From DATAGF01 sp963813355 (GTDB lineage: Bacteria; Actinomycetota; Thermoleophilia; Miltoncostaeales; Miltoncostaeaceae): a stretch of 64,000 bases of DNA. Shown here in pieces: positions 33,188 through 41,015 of this stretch (positions within the stretch are counted from its first letter, which is position 1; each line of letters starts with the position of its first letter). Made by a program: the position numbers and the translations under genes. A model generated the notes under the pieces. The model was given only the letters and a program-made list of their open reading frames with translations. It made no database searches and was not told where the DNA came from. The stretch is from positions 75,657 to 139,656 of the forward strand of contig CAWEYS010000017.1 of assembly GCA_963813355.1 (NCBI GenBank), written 5' to 3'.

Positions 33188-34879
33188 TCAGTGGGCGGAG
33201 AAGGCCAGATGCTCGTGGACGGATCGCACTGCGGCCGACCCTTCACCCACCGCTGCGGCCACGCGCTTGGTTGATCCGGATCGCACGTCCCCCACGGCGA
33301 ACAGCCCGGGACAGCTCGTCTCGAACGGCAGCGGTCCCCTCCCCAACGCCTCCCATCGCTCGTCGAGCTGGTTCGCGCTCAGGGACCGGTCGGTGAGGAC
33401 GAACCCGCGGGCATCGAGAGCCGCGCAACCGGAGAGCCAGGCTGACTCGGGGTCGGCGCCGATGAACGAGAACAGCGCCGCGCACGACAGTTCGCCTTCT
33501 CGATGAGGTCCCGCGATGCGGACTCCACGGAGGCTCTCGTCTCCGTCGAGCGCCACGATCGTGGTGCCGGTCAGGATCTCGATGCGCGGGTGGCTCTCCA
33601 GCCGATCCACGAGGTAGCGGGACATGCCGGCGCCGATATCGGGGCCCCGGATCACGACCGTCACCGCGCTTCCCTGGTCGGCCAGGAACACCGCGGCCTG
33701 GCCGGCGGAGTTGCCGCCTCCCACGATCACCACCGGGCTTCCGGCGCACTGGCGCGCCTCCAGGTCGGTCGCGGCGTAGTAGACGCCGCTGTTCTCGAAG
33801 TCCGCCAACCGATCGGCCTCCAGTCGCCGGTAGCGGGCACCGCTGGCCACGATCACGGCGCGCCCGGCGACGGTCGTGCCGTCGGACAGGTCGACGACGA
33901 GATGCCCGGCGTCCTCGCCCAGCGCGACCGCGGCACAGGGGGCGCTCAAGTGGGCACCGAACTTCTCCGCCTGCACCAGCCCGCGCTGCACGAGATCAGC
34001 CCCGGGGATCCCGGTGGCGAAGCCGAAGTAGTTCTCGATCCTCGAGCTGGTGCCGGCCTGGCCGCCAGGGGCCACCATGTCCACCCCCAGGGTGCGCAGA
34101 CCCTCAGACGCCCCGTACACCGCCGCCGCCAGACCGGCCGGGCCCCCGCCCACGATCACCAGATCGAAGAAGCGCTCGGGAAGCTTCCCGAGGGTCAGCC
34201 CGAGATGGTCGGCGAGCGCCCCGGGGCTGGGACGGCGAAGAAGCACCCCAGAGGAGATCACGACCGGCAGCTCCGACGGCGTGACGTCGAACTCTCGAAG
34301 GAGCCTTTCGACCTGGGGATCAGAGTCGGCATCCAGCCACTCGTGGGGAATGCGGGTCCGGGCCAAGAACTCTCGAATCTGAAGTGACTCGGGCGAGAAC
34401 CGGGAGCCCACCACCCGGATCGCAGCTGCGGCTCCCGTCAGGAGCGCCGCCCGGCGGGCCATGAAGGCGGCCAGGATCTTGTCGCTCAGCTGCGGTTGAG
34501 TGGCGATGACGCGGCGCAGCGCGTCGGTGGGGACGACCAGAACCTCGCCGGGCTCGACGACTCGGGCCGACAGGAACACCCGCAGACCGGTGATCAGGTT
34601 CAGCTCGCCGAGAAAGCTTCCGGGGCCGTGGGTGGCGATGGGCCGTTCCTCGCCGTCGGCGCTGATGAACACCTCCGCCCGCCCCGAGAGGACGACGTAG
34701 AAGTCGTACGCGGCGTCCCCCTCCCGGTAGAGGTAGTCCCCGGCCAGCACCGCACGACGCGACCCCAACGGCTCCAGGATGGCGATCTCGGCGGGGTCGA
34801 GGGTTGGGAAGGCGTCGTCGGTCACGACCGAGCACGCGGAGCGCCCGGGCGCGATTCGCGTGCGCGCGCCCTCAGCCAC
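33188..34879 (-). CDS. cyclic-nucleotide-binding thioredoxin-reductase-like flavoprotein
   Basis: A 563-residue three-part protein. Residues 25-150 are a cNMP-binding domain (GDYLYREGDAAYDFYVVLSG, GSFLGELNLITG). Residues 155-235 resemble a glutaredoxin fold without its CxxC (VVGSRFSPESLQIREFLA). Residues 245-560 are a thioredoxin-reductase-type FAD/NADPH module (VIVGGGPAGLAAAVYGASEG, VVIVGGGNSAGQAAVFLA, CPGLFAVGDVRSG). The usual CATC dithiol is replaced by YAAT near residue 360, so it cannot reduce thioredoxin in the normal way. The start is GTG 34879, coupled by overlap to the upstream remnant; GTG 34825 is an alternative closer to typical homologues. Confidence 0.85.
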   Translation of the reverse strand: MAEGARTRIAPGRSACSVVTDDAFPTLDPAEIAILEPLGSRRAVLAGDYLYREGDAAYDFYVVLSGRAEVFISADGEERPIATHGPGSFLGELNLITGLRVFLSARVVEPGEVLVVPTDALRRVIATQPQLSDKILAAFMARRAALLTGAAAAIRVVGSRFSPESLQIREFLARTRIPHEWLDADSDPQVERLLREFDVTPSELPVVISSGVLLRRPSPGALADHLGLTLGKLPERFFDLVIVGGGPAGLAAAVYGASEGLRTLGVDMVAPGGQAGTSSRIENYFGFATGIPGADLVQRGLVQAEKFGAHLSAPCAAVALGEDAGHLVVDLSDGTTVAGRAVIVASGARYRRLEADRLADFENSGVYYAATDLEARQCAGSPVVIVGGGNSAGQAAVFLADQGSAVTVVIRGPDIGAGMSRYLVDRLESHPRIEILTGTTIVALDGDESLRGVRIAGPHREGELSCAALFSFIGADPESAWLSGCAALDARGFVLTDRSLSANQLDERWEALGRGPLPFETSCPGLFAVGDVRSGSTKRVAAAVGEGSAAVRSVHEHLAFSAH

Positions 34880-35177
34880 CGTTGAGGAACGCGCGGACGT
34901 GGTCGGCGAACTGCTCGGGGTACTGGTCGAGGAACCCGTGGCCGGAGTCCGGGTAGATGCGCAGTTGCGCGTTGGGCAGGTGGTGGGCGAGGAGGGAGCT
35001 GTTCTCGGTGATCATCATCGTGTCGTTGTCGCCGCCGGCGACGAACGTCGGGTGGGTGATCGCCGCGAGCCGCGCGAGCTGTGACGGGTCCGGGATCCCC
35101 CAGCGCGCGAACGCCTCGAGCTGGGCGTCGCGCCGTTTCGCGAGGCTACCCGGTCGCGACCGAGAGAACCCGCCCAT
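34872..35177 (-). pseudogene. C-terminal remnant of an alpha/beta hydrolase
   Basis: Only the last ~75 residues of an alpha/beta-fold hydrolase are present (FARWGIPDPSQLARLAAI, HPTFVAGGDNDTMM, LRIYPDSGHGFLDQYPEQF). They include the catalytic-acid loop (GDND) and the catalytic His (SGHGF), but no nucleophile elbow. The first ~25 codons overlap the end of the stress-protein gene in another frame and are not hydrolase sequence. The fragment therefore arose by truncation. It may still be translated, since ATG 35177 leads an open frame to 34872. Confidence 0.65.
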
Positions 35178-35592
35178 CGCGGTCGAGCATCACCTCGGTG
35201 ACGGGCAGGCCGAAGCGCTCGCGCACCTTCGCGCCGAAGCCTCGCTCGCGCCAGTTCGCATCGTCGGGGGCGTGCACGCCGAGGATCAGCGCATCCGCCG
35301 GGAACTCCACAAGAGCGTCGGCGACCGCCTGGAGGGGGTCCTCGTCGCCGACCCGGCCGCTGACGGCCGGGCCCGATGGGCCGATGTCGCCGACGAGCAT
35401 CCGCATCCTGTCGTCCGCTTCGTGGAACTCGGCATCGATGTCGGACACCCACGAGTGCAGCCGGCTGGTCAGGACCGGGGCGACCACGCACACCGCGTCG
35501 GCCTCGCGGACCTGGTTCTTAATCACTTCGGGCACGCCGGCGGGATTCGCAACACGCTCGTTCGTGATGATCAAGACTCGTTTCGCTGCCAT
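35146..35592 (-). CDS. universal-stress-like / nucleotide-binding alpha-beta protein
   Basis: A 148-residue protein beginning MAAKRVLIITNERVANPAG, with VCVVAPVLTSRLHSWVSD and DALILGVHAPDDANWRERGF. The alternating alpha/beta pattern and ALILG strand resemble the universal stress protein fold, but the classical GxxGxxxxGS ATP loop is not seen. The ATG at 35592 has a strong GGGAGGAG. The C-terminus appears complete (VTEVMLDRDGRVL). Its 3' end overlaps the hydrolase remnant. Confidence 0.65.
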   Translation of the reverse strand: MAAKRVLIITNERVANPAGVPEVIKNQVREADAVCVVAPVLTSRLHSWVSDIDAEFHEADDRMRMLVGDIGPSGPAVSGRVGDEDPLQAVADALVEFPADALILGVHAPDDANWRERGFGAKVRERFGLPVTEVMLDRDGRVLSVATG

Positions 35593-35731
35593 CTCTCCTC
35601 CCACCTCGGCGCGGTGGTCCACAGGACCGATGCGCACGACCGACCTCCGCCTGCAAATCTCCGGCCCACCGTGGCCGCGAATCGGGCGCAGAGTATCGGT
35701 CAGATGACTGAGACGCGGCCACAGCGGTAGG

Positions 35732-35968
35732 GTCGCCGGGACCAACCGCCTGGTCGGTCGGGATCGCGAGTTGGCGACCCTGGCGGCGTTTCTCGGCGAG
35801 GCCGTCGCCGATGGCGCGACGCTGATGCTGACGGGCGAGCCGGGCGCCGGCGAGACGGCATTGCTCGTCGCGGCGGCGGTGAAGGTCTATCCGGGGGCGT
35901 CGCACGGCCTGTTCGCGGCACACACAGAGCAGTTCAACGGAGATCTGCTCGACTTCGTCACGACCTGA
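35732..35968 (+). pseudogene. chimeric debris: LuxR-type ATPase N-terminus joined to chloroperoxidase-like C-terminus
   Basis: The reading frame joins two unrelated pieces. Bases 35732-35877 encode the first part of a LAL-type ATPase (GTNRLVGRDRELATLAAFL, then GEPGAGETALL, where the Walker A lysine is Glu). From about 35878 it becomes the extreme C-terminus of an alpha/beta hydrolase of the non-heme chloroperoxidase type (VKVYPGASHGLFAAHTEQF). No good start codon or ribosome-binding site precedes it. A deletion that fused two genes is the simplest explanation. Confidence 0.6.
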
Positions 35969-36001
35969 ATCCGCGACGAACCAAACAGAGAGGAGGGTGT
36001 C

Positions 36002-36805
36002 GTGATTCGCTATCAGGACGGGTGGGCTGTCGTGACCGGAGCGTCGTCCGGGTTGGGTCGCGGGCTCGCCGCCGGACTGGCGGACCGTGGCATGTCCCTC
36101 GTGCTGACCGGCCGCAACGAAGCCCGGTTGCACGAGGCGGCGCACCAGATCGGCCGCGCCTCCGGTGTGGAGGTCGAGACGGTCGCCGCAGACCTCTCGA
36201 CCCCGTCGGGCGTGTCCGCGCTGCTCCATCACGTCGGCGAGCGCCCGATCGAGGTCCTGGTCAACAACGCCGGGTTTGGCAGCTACGGCCCATTTGTCGA
36301 GGCCGACCCGGACCGGGAGGCCGAGGAGGTGGCGCTCGACGTCGGTGCCGTGGTCACCCTGGCTCGGGCGTTCCTGCCCGGAATGCTCGCCCGGCGCAGC
36401 GGCGGGATTCTCAACGTCGCGTCCACGATCGCGTTCCAGCCGGCGCCCTACCAGGCGGTGTACGGCGCGAGCAAGGCATTCGTGCTGTCCTTCAGCCAGG
36501 CCCTGTGGGCCGAGGCCCGCGCGTCCGGCGTGGCCGTCACCGCACTCTGTCCGGGCCCCACCCGCACAGGCTTCGTCAACGCGCTGGGCGCCACCGAGGC
36601 GGGCCAAACGGCCATCTACCGCCGGCTCGGGGAGCCCGAGCCCGTCATCGACGCCGGGCTGCGGGCGCTGGACAAGGGCCGGGCGGTGGTCATCCCCGGC
36701 GCGCGGAACAAGGTGGTCGCCGCCAGCGGCCGGTTCGTCTCGCGCGAGCAGCTCACTCGGATCTCGGCTCGCCTGCTCCGTCCGGTCAGCACCGCCCCCC
36801 GTTGA
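36002..36805 (+). CDS. short-chain dehydrogenase/reductase
   Basis: A 267-residue classical SDR. The cofactor motif is VVTGASSGLGRGLAAGLADRG, followed by NNAG (about residue 89), the catalytic Ser in NVASTIAF, and YGASKAF with Tyr and Lys in place. The pattern LVLTGRNEARL suggests NADP preference (Arg after the second strand). It resembles the SDR group often annotated as fatty-acyl or ketoacyl reductase-like. GTG 36002 has GAGGAGGG upstream. It stands alone downstream of the debris region. Confidence 0.9.
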   Translation: MIRYQDGWAVVTGASSGLGRGLAAGLADRGMSLVLTGRNEARLHEAAHQIGRASGVEVETVAADLSTPSGVSALLHHVGERPIEVLVNNAGFGSYGPFVEADPDREAEEVALDVGAVVTLARAFLPGMLARRSGGILNVASTIAFQPAPYQAVYGASKAFVLSFSQALWAEARASGVAVTALCPGPTRTGFVNALGATEAGQTAIYRRLGEPEPVIDAGLRALDKGRAVVIPGARNKVVAASGRFVSREQLTRISARLLRPVSTAPR

Positions 36806-36889
36806 AGGGACATCTCATGCTTACAGCTCGATCGTGAAGACGAGAATCCGGCGTTCGTGCAGTGAGATAGGGAAGAGCCGGGGCTGGAG

Positions 36890-37315
36890 ATGAAGCTCTC
36901 GCGAGGCGTCGCGCGCTTCAACAAGCGGGTCACCAACCGCATTCAGGGCGTGTACGCCTGGCTCGTCCCACCGTGGGCGGTGATCATCCACCGCGGTAGG
37001 CGCTCGGGCCATCAGTACCGCACGCCGCTCTTTGCGTTCAGACGAGGCCGGACTCTCGTCATCGCGCTCCTGTATGGCGAGGAATCGGATTGGCTGCGGA
37101 ACTTGCGCAAGGGGGGCGGCCATGTGATCCGTGCGGGGCGCACCTTCAGGGTCGGGCCGCCCGAGATCATCCCGACGCGGGCGGCGGGGTCGCTTCTCGC
37201 ACGCCTGTCCCCCCGGAGCGAGCGTACTGCCGGCTCGCAGAGAAGCTCGCGCTCCTCGAGCTCGAAGAGCAGCTGCCCGGCTTTGGAAGCCGCCCGCCGC
37301 CTCAGTGAAGAGTAG
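36890..37315 (+). CDS. F420-type nitroreductase family (DUF385) protein, possibly altered C-terminus
   Basis: A 141-residue protein of the deazaflavin-dependent nitroreductase (Ddn/DUF385) group: HRGRRSGHQYRTPLFAF, TLVIALLYGEESDWLRNLR and GGGHVIRAGRTFRVGPPEI are the split-barrel strands that hold F420. The last ~35 residues turn serine-rich (RTAGSQRSSRSSSSKSS), while another frame there reads RLAEKLALLELEEQLPGF. A late frame break near 37215 is therefore possible. ATG 36890 follows GGGGCTGGAG. Confidence 0.75.
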   Translation: MKLSRGVARFNKRVTNRIQGVYAWLVPPWAVIIHRGRRSGHQYRTPLFAFRRGRTLVIALLYGEESDWLRNLRKGGGHVIRAGRTFRVGPPEIIPTRAAGSLLARLSPRSERTAGSQRSSRSSSSKSSCPALEAARRLSEE

Positions 37316-37343
37316 GTAAGTCACAGCAGGAAGGAACCTCTAA

Positions 37344-37592
37344 ATACAGTCCTCCAAAGTTACACACCGCATAAATGCAAAGGCACTCGAGTTGCTCGAA
37401 CAGCATCCAGAGGGTCTACGTTGGTCAGAACTGCTCGCAAAGATTAAGGAGTCAGACCCCACCTTTCACCCGAAAACCGTCAACGGGTGCGTCTGGAAGC
37501 TTGTCGAAAGGTTTCCTGACAAGGTTTACAAACCATCTCGAGGACTCTTCCGCTTGACGAAATATGAATCTGCCGAAGTGGACAAACCTTGA
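37344..37592 (+). pseudogene. low-GC HTH (HARE-HTH-like) remnant
   Basis: Codons from 37344 to the stop at 37592 give a compact helical domain (INAKALELLEQHPEGLRWSE, then FHPKTVNGCVWKLVERFPDK and GLFRLTKYE). It resembles the HARE-HTH/winged-helix modules attached to restriction and chromatin proteins. No ATG, GTG or TTG precedes it in frame until a TTG at 37392, which lies inside the domain. A GGAAGG stands before ATA 37344. By hand count GC is about 48% over 37341-37590, far below the surroundings. It looks like a fragment of transferred DNA; function is doubtful. Confidence 0.5.
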
Positions 37593-37759
37593 GAACAATC
37601 TCCTGTCGCTCGGCCCGAGACGTTCGCGCGTCGCTGTACGGGCTTTGCGCCCCGTCCTCGGGCTCGCCCGGCGCGAGCCCGGCAAGGTCCAGGAGGACGG
37701 CCAGGACTTAAAGCCGGCGGCCGGGGCCGGCCACGGTGACACCGGATGACAAACCGGGG

Positions 37760-37963
37760 CTAATCCTCGCGGGGCAACTGCTCGCGGTCGATTTCTTCGA
37801 CGCTGTCCGTGAGCGCCAGGATCTCGAGGCGCCGGAGGATGCTCACGGGGAGCGGCGCGGCCTCGCGCCCGGCGAGGAACATTTCCACCTTCGACGGGGA
37901 CACGCCCAAGCTCTCCAGCGTCGCCCGGTCAACCAGCTCGGTCGGCTCCCCACACTCGTCCAC
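37760..37963 (-). CDS. small unknown protein downstream of the NRPS-like gene
   Basis: A 67-residue protein if started at GTG 37963 (ELVDRATLESLGVSPSKVEM, AAPLPVSILRRLEILALTD). It is acidic, helical and without recognised domains; SLGVSPSKVEMFLAG could be a helix-turn-helix-like turn. It lies about 100 bases after the NRPS stop on the same strand and may share the transcript. No convincing ribosome-binding site is seen. Confidence 0.45.
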   Translation of the reverse strand: MDECGEPTELVDRATLESLGVSPSKVEMFLAGREAAPLPVSILRRLEILALTDSVEEIDREQLPRED

Positions 37964-38059
37964 ACCGCGACGATATGGGCGCCGGGCCCGCACGACAATC
38001 GACGCGCGCGCCGCGGAGGTCCGCGCCGCCGTCCCCCAGGCCCGCGCGGCTCGCGGTGC

Positions 38060-40663
38060 TCAGACGAGCGCCGCGGCGATGTCGTCCCGAATGCGGGCGG
38101 CGAGCTCGCCGACGGCCGGCTCCTGCAGGAGGTTCCCGTGGGCGCAGGAGAGGGTGCGCACGCGGACGTCGTCGGACAGGCCGGCCCAGTCGCCCGCCGG
38201 ATCGCGGCTGTAGCGGGCGGTCTCCTCCGCCGAGAGGTAGAGGGTGGCGTGGCCGGCGAGCCGACGGGGCGCGTACCCGCGCATGGCCGCTCGGGTCGCC
38301 GCCTCCCACGATGCCCGGCCGCCGGCTCCCCGCAGGCCGCGGGCCGCGGCGGCCCGTCGGATGCGGTAGGCGAGCAGCGCCACGGCGTCCCGGCCGTGAG
38401 TCCGCGCCAGGTAGCGGCGGGCGCGCGGGACGGGCCGGTGGGCGGCCCGGTACCTGGCCGCCGCGTCCGGCAAGACGAGGGAGGGGAAGTCGAAGGCGCT
38501 GACGTCAACCAGCGCCAGATGGCGGACGTCCCGGCCCTCGGCGCGCAGCCGCCGGGCCATCTCGAACGCCACCACGGCCCCGAAGCAGAAGCCCCCGAGG
38601 AGGTAGGGCCCCTCCGGGTCGGCGGCTGTGAGGGTCTCGACGTGCCCTGCCGCCAGCTCGGCGACCGAGCCCAGCTGGCGGCGCGGCGGGGCGAGCCCCG
38701 AGATCGGGCGACCGGTGCCGAGCCCCCGCACGAGCGCCGCGTAGACGTTGGTCGTCCCGTCCCCTGAGTCGACGAGCACCAGCGGCGGTCCGCTGCCGAG
38801 CGGCTGCAGCACGGCGATCGGCGGCGCGTCCCTCCGCTGGTCCGGGTCGCGGAGCGCCTCGGCCAGCCGCGCGACCGTGGGCGCGCGCACGAGCAGCGAG
38901 GGGGCGAGCTGCTCGCCGGTCTCCGACTCGAGCGCCGCGAGCAGCTCCGCGGCCGCCAGGGAGTCGCCTCCGAGCTCGAAGAAGTCGTCCTCGACGCCGA
39001 TCCCGTCCCGCTCGAGCACCTGCTCCCAGAGGCGCAGCATGCGAGCCTCGTCCTCGGCTCGGGGCGCCTCGGCCGGCGGCGAGGCGAGCGCGCGCCGGTC
39101 GAGCTTCCCGGTCGCGGAGCGCGGGAGCTCGTCGACGACCTCGAGGCTGGAGGGGACCATGTGCGCCGGGAGCCGCTCGGCGAGCGCCGCTTGCAGCGCC
39201 GAGGGGTCCGGGCCGCCGGGCGCGACCACGACGTGGCCGGCCAGGCGTCCCTCGCCGCGGCGGCCGGCGCGGGTGGTGACGGCGGCCTCGAGGACCCCCG
39301 GGATCCGCAGCAGCTGCGCCTCGACCTCCGCCGGCTCCACCCGCTGTCCGAGCACCTTGAGCTGGGCGTCGCGACGCCCGAGGTACTCCAGGCAGCCGTC
39401 CGGCCGCAGACGACCCAGGTCTCCGGTCCGGTAGGTCCGGAGCGACGGATGCTCGTCGTCGGTCGCGAACGCGGCGCTCGTGAGCTCCGGTCGCCTCCAG
39501 TAGCCAAGGGCGAGGTGGCGGCTGCGCACCACGATCTCGCCCGCGCGACCGCTCGGAAGCGGCAGGCCGTCCTCGCCGACTACGGCGACGTCGACGCCCG
39601 GGACGGCGTACCCCACGGGCAGCGCGCCGTCGTCCACCGGCGCCGTGGTCGGGAGGCGGAGCTGGCGGCAGAGGCCCGTCTCGGTGGTGCCCAGCCCGTT
39701 CGCCAGGATGCTGTCCGCGCTGAAGTGCCGGCGGTGCAGCTCGACGTCGAGGGAGGAGGCGCGGTCGCCCTCGAGCCGGACGACGCGAACGTCCGGGAAG
39801 GCGCCGCCGTCCACGGCCACCAGGCTGCGGAAGATCGAGGGGACCGAGTGGTAGATGGTGATCCGCTCGGCCCGGAGCAGGTCGGCGAGCTCGGCGAGCC
39901 GTTCGCCGCCGAGGGCGAACGGGAACAGCGCGGCGCCGTTCAGCAGCGCCCCGAAGGTGCTCGAGACCGCGCCGCTGAAGCTCGGAGATTGCAGCAGGCT
40001 GAGGCGGTCGGTGGGCGCGATGCGCAGGGCGTTCGTGTATCGCAGGACGTTGTGGAGCACGTTGCGGTGGGTATCCACGACGCCCTTGGGGCGGCCGGTC
40101 GATCCCGACGTGAAGTAGATGTAGGCGATCGCGTCCGGCGGGACCTCGATCCCCGGCGGACCGGCCGCCCCCGGCGGCAGGTCGTCGACCACGAGCACGT
40201 CGCGCGCCGGCCCGGCCATCGCCGCGGCGAGATCGGCGGTCTCGCGGTCGGCGAGGACGAGGCGAGCGCCCAGCTCGTCCGCGACCCGGGCGAGGTGCGC
40301 CGGCGGATCGGATGCGTCCAGCGGCGCGTAGGCCTTTCCGGCCCGCAGCGTGCCGAGGATCGCCGCGACGCTGGTGAGGCCCTGGCCGTGGACCAGCGCG
40401 ACCGGCTCCCACCCGGCGCCCAGCCGCTGGACGACCGCGGCGGCGATGCGGCCGGCGAGATCGTCGAGCTGGCCGTAGCTCAGGCGGGCGGAGGCGTCCG
40501 CCACGGCGAGGCAGTCCCGATGGGCCGCGACCGTGCTCGCGAAGCGGGCCGGGAGCGACTGCTCCACCGAGCCCGCCTCGAAGACGGCGAACCCGGCGTC
40601 GCGGCACAGGTGCTGCTCGCCGGTGGCCAGGACCCCCGGACCGCTCCGCTCGGTCGCCTCCAT
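38060..40663 (-). CDS. A-T-TE NRPS-like synthetase without condensation domain
   Basis: An 867-residue enzyme. The adenylation domain (about 25-530) has IYFTSGSTGRPKGVV, GYWRRPELTSAAF, YRTGDLGRL and the A10 lysine in TGKLDRRAL. A carrier domain has its phosphopantetheine serine in ELGGDSLAAAELL (about 580). The thioesterase (about 630-867) has GGFCFGAVVAFEMA, with Cys as nucleophile in place of Ser, and a candidate His in CAHGN. At the A4 site the amino-binding Asp (FDxS in peptide synthetases) is Ser (PSFSGAVSS). A-T-TE enzymes lacking that Asp, such as fungal atromentin synthetases and bacterial EchA, couple aryl alpha-keto acids; a similar role is inference. ATG 40663. Confidence 0.88.
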   Translation of the reverse strand: MEATERSGPGVLATGEQHLCRDAGFAVFEAGSVEQSLPARFASTVAAHRDCLAVADASARLSYGQLDDLAGRIAAAVVQRLGAGWEPVALVHGQGLTSVAAILGTLRAGKAYAPLDASDPPAHLARVADELGARLVLADRETADLAAAMAGPARDVLVVDDLPPGAAGPPGIEVPPDAIAYIYFTSGSTGRPKGVVDTHRNVLHNVLRYTNALRIAPTDRLSLLQSPSFSGAVSSTFGALLNGAALFPFALGGERLAELADLLRAERITIYHSVPSIFRSLVAVDGGAFPDVRVVRLEGDRASSLDVELHRRHFSADSILANGLGTTETGLCRQLRLPTTAPVDDGALPVGYAVPGVDVAVVGEDGLPLPSGRAGEIVVRSRHLALGYWRRPELTSAAFATDDEHPSLRTYRTGDLGRLRPDGCLEYLGRRDAQLKVLGQRVEPAEVEAQLLRIPGVLEAAVTTRAGRRGEGRLAGHVVVAPGGPDPSALQAALAERLPAHMVPSSLEVVDELPRSATGKLDRRALASPPAEAPRAEDEARMLRLWEQVLERDGIGVEDDFFELGGDSLAAAELLAALESETGEQLAPSLLVRAPTVARLAEALRDPDQRRDAPPIAVLQPLGSGPPLVLVDSGDGTTNVYAALVRGLGTGRPISGLAPPRRQLGSVAELAAGHVETLTAADPEGPYLLGGFCFGAVVAFEMARRLRAEGRDVRHLALVDVSAFDFPSLVLPDAAARYRAAHRPVPRARRYLARTHGRDAVALLAYRIRRAAAARGLRGAGGRASWEAATRAAMRGYAPRRLAGHATLYLSAEETARYSRDPAGDWAGLSDDVRVRTLSCAHGNLLQEPAVGELAARIRDDIAAALV

Positions 40664-41015
40664 GCGACGTCCAGCTTCACCCCCGCACCCGCCGGGCGCC
40701 ACTGCCGAACGTCTAGGTCTGGGCGAGGGGCCGGGCTCGGCTCGCCTCACGCGTCATTCGGCGATTCGCACCCTGCCTGGGCTCGCGAGGCGCGAGGCCG
40801 CCCTCCGCTGGGCCCGCCGGCCGCCGGCCGCGCACCGCCTTCGGCTCGTGCTCTGCTCGCGCGGCTTCGGGTGCGCTCCGGTGAGGCGCATCGTGACCGT
40901 CTGAGCCCTCGAGGCGGCTCGCACACTCGCCGTCAGGGGGGCGCTGCGGCCGGGCCTCGTCGTCGCCGAGGTCAACCGCTTGCTGGCGGGCTCCTGATCC
41001 ATCGCCCCGGCGGCG
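40664..41015. other. intergenic stretch without a supported gene
   Basis: About 350 GC-rich bases between the NRPS start and the end of the first RTX-like gene. It should hold the NRPS promoter on the minus strand and the terminator of the delta-60 unit. No open frame with convincing codon use, and no RNA gene, was recognised. Confidence 0.4.

Noticed and set aside
35519..36607. A 362-codon - strand frame opposite the SDR at 36002
   Set aside because: The SDR on the + strand has all catalytic motifs; the opposite frame has none.
37629..37759. Possible tRNA or small RNA in the GC-rich gap after the low-GC island
   Set aside because: Some short inverted repeats are present, but no cloverleaf, T-loop (GTTCRANNC) or acceptor pairing could be built.
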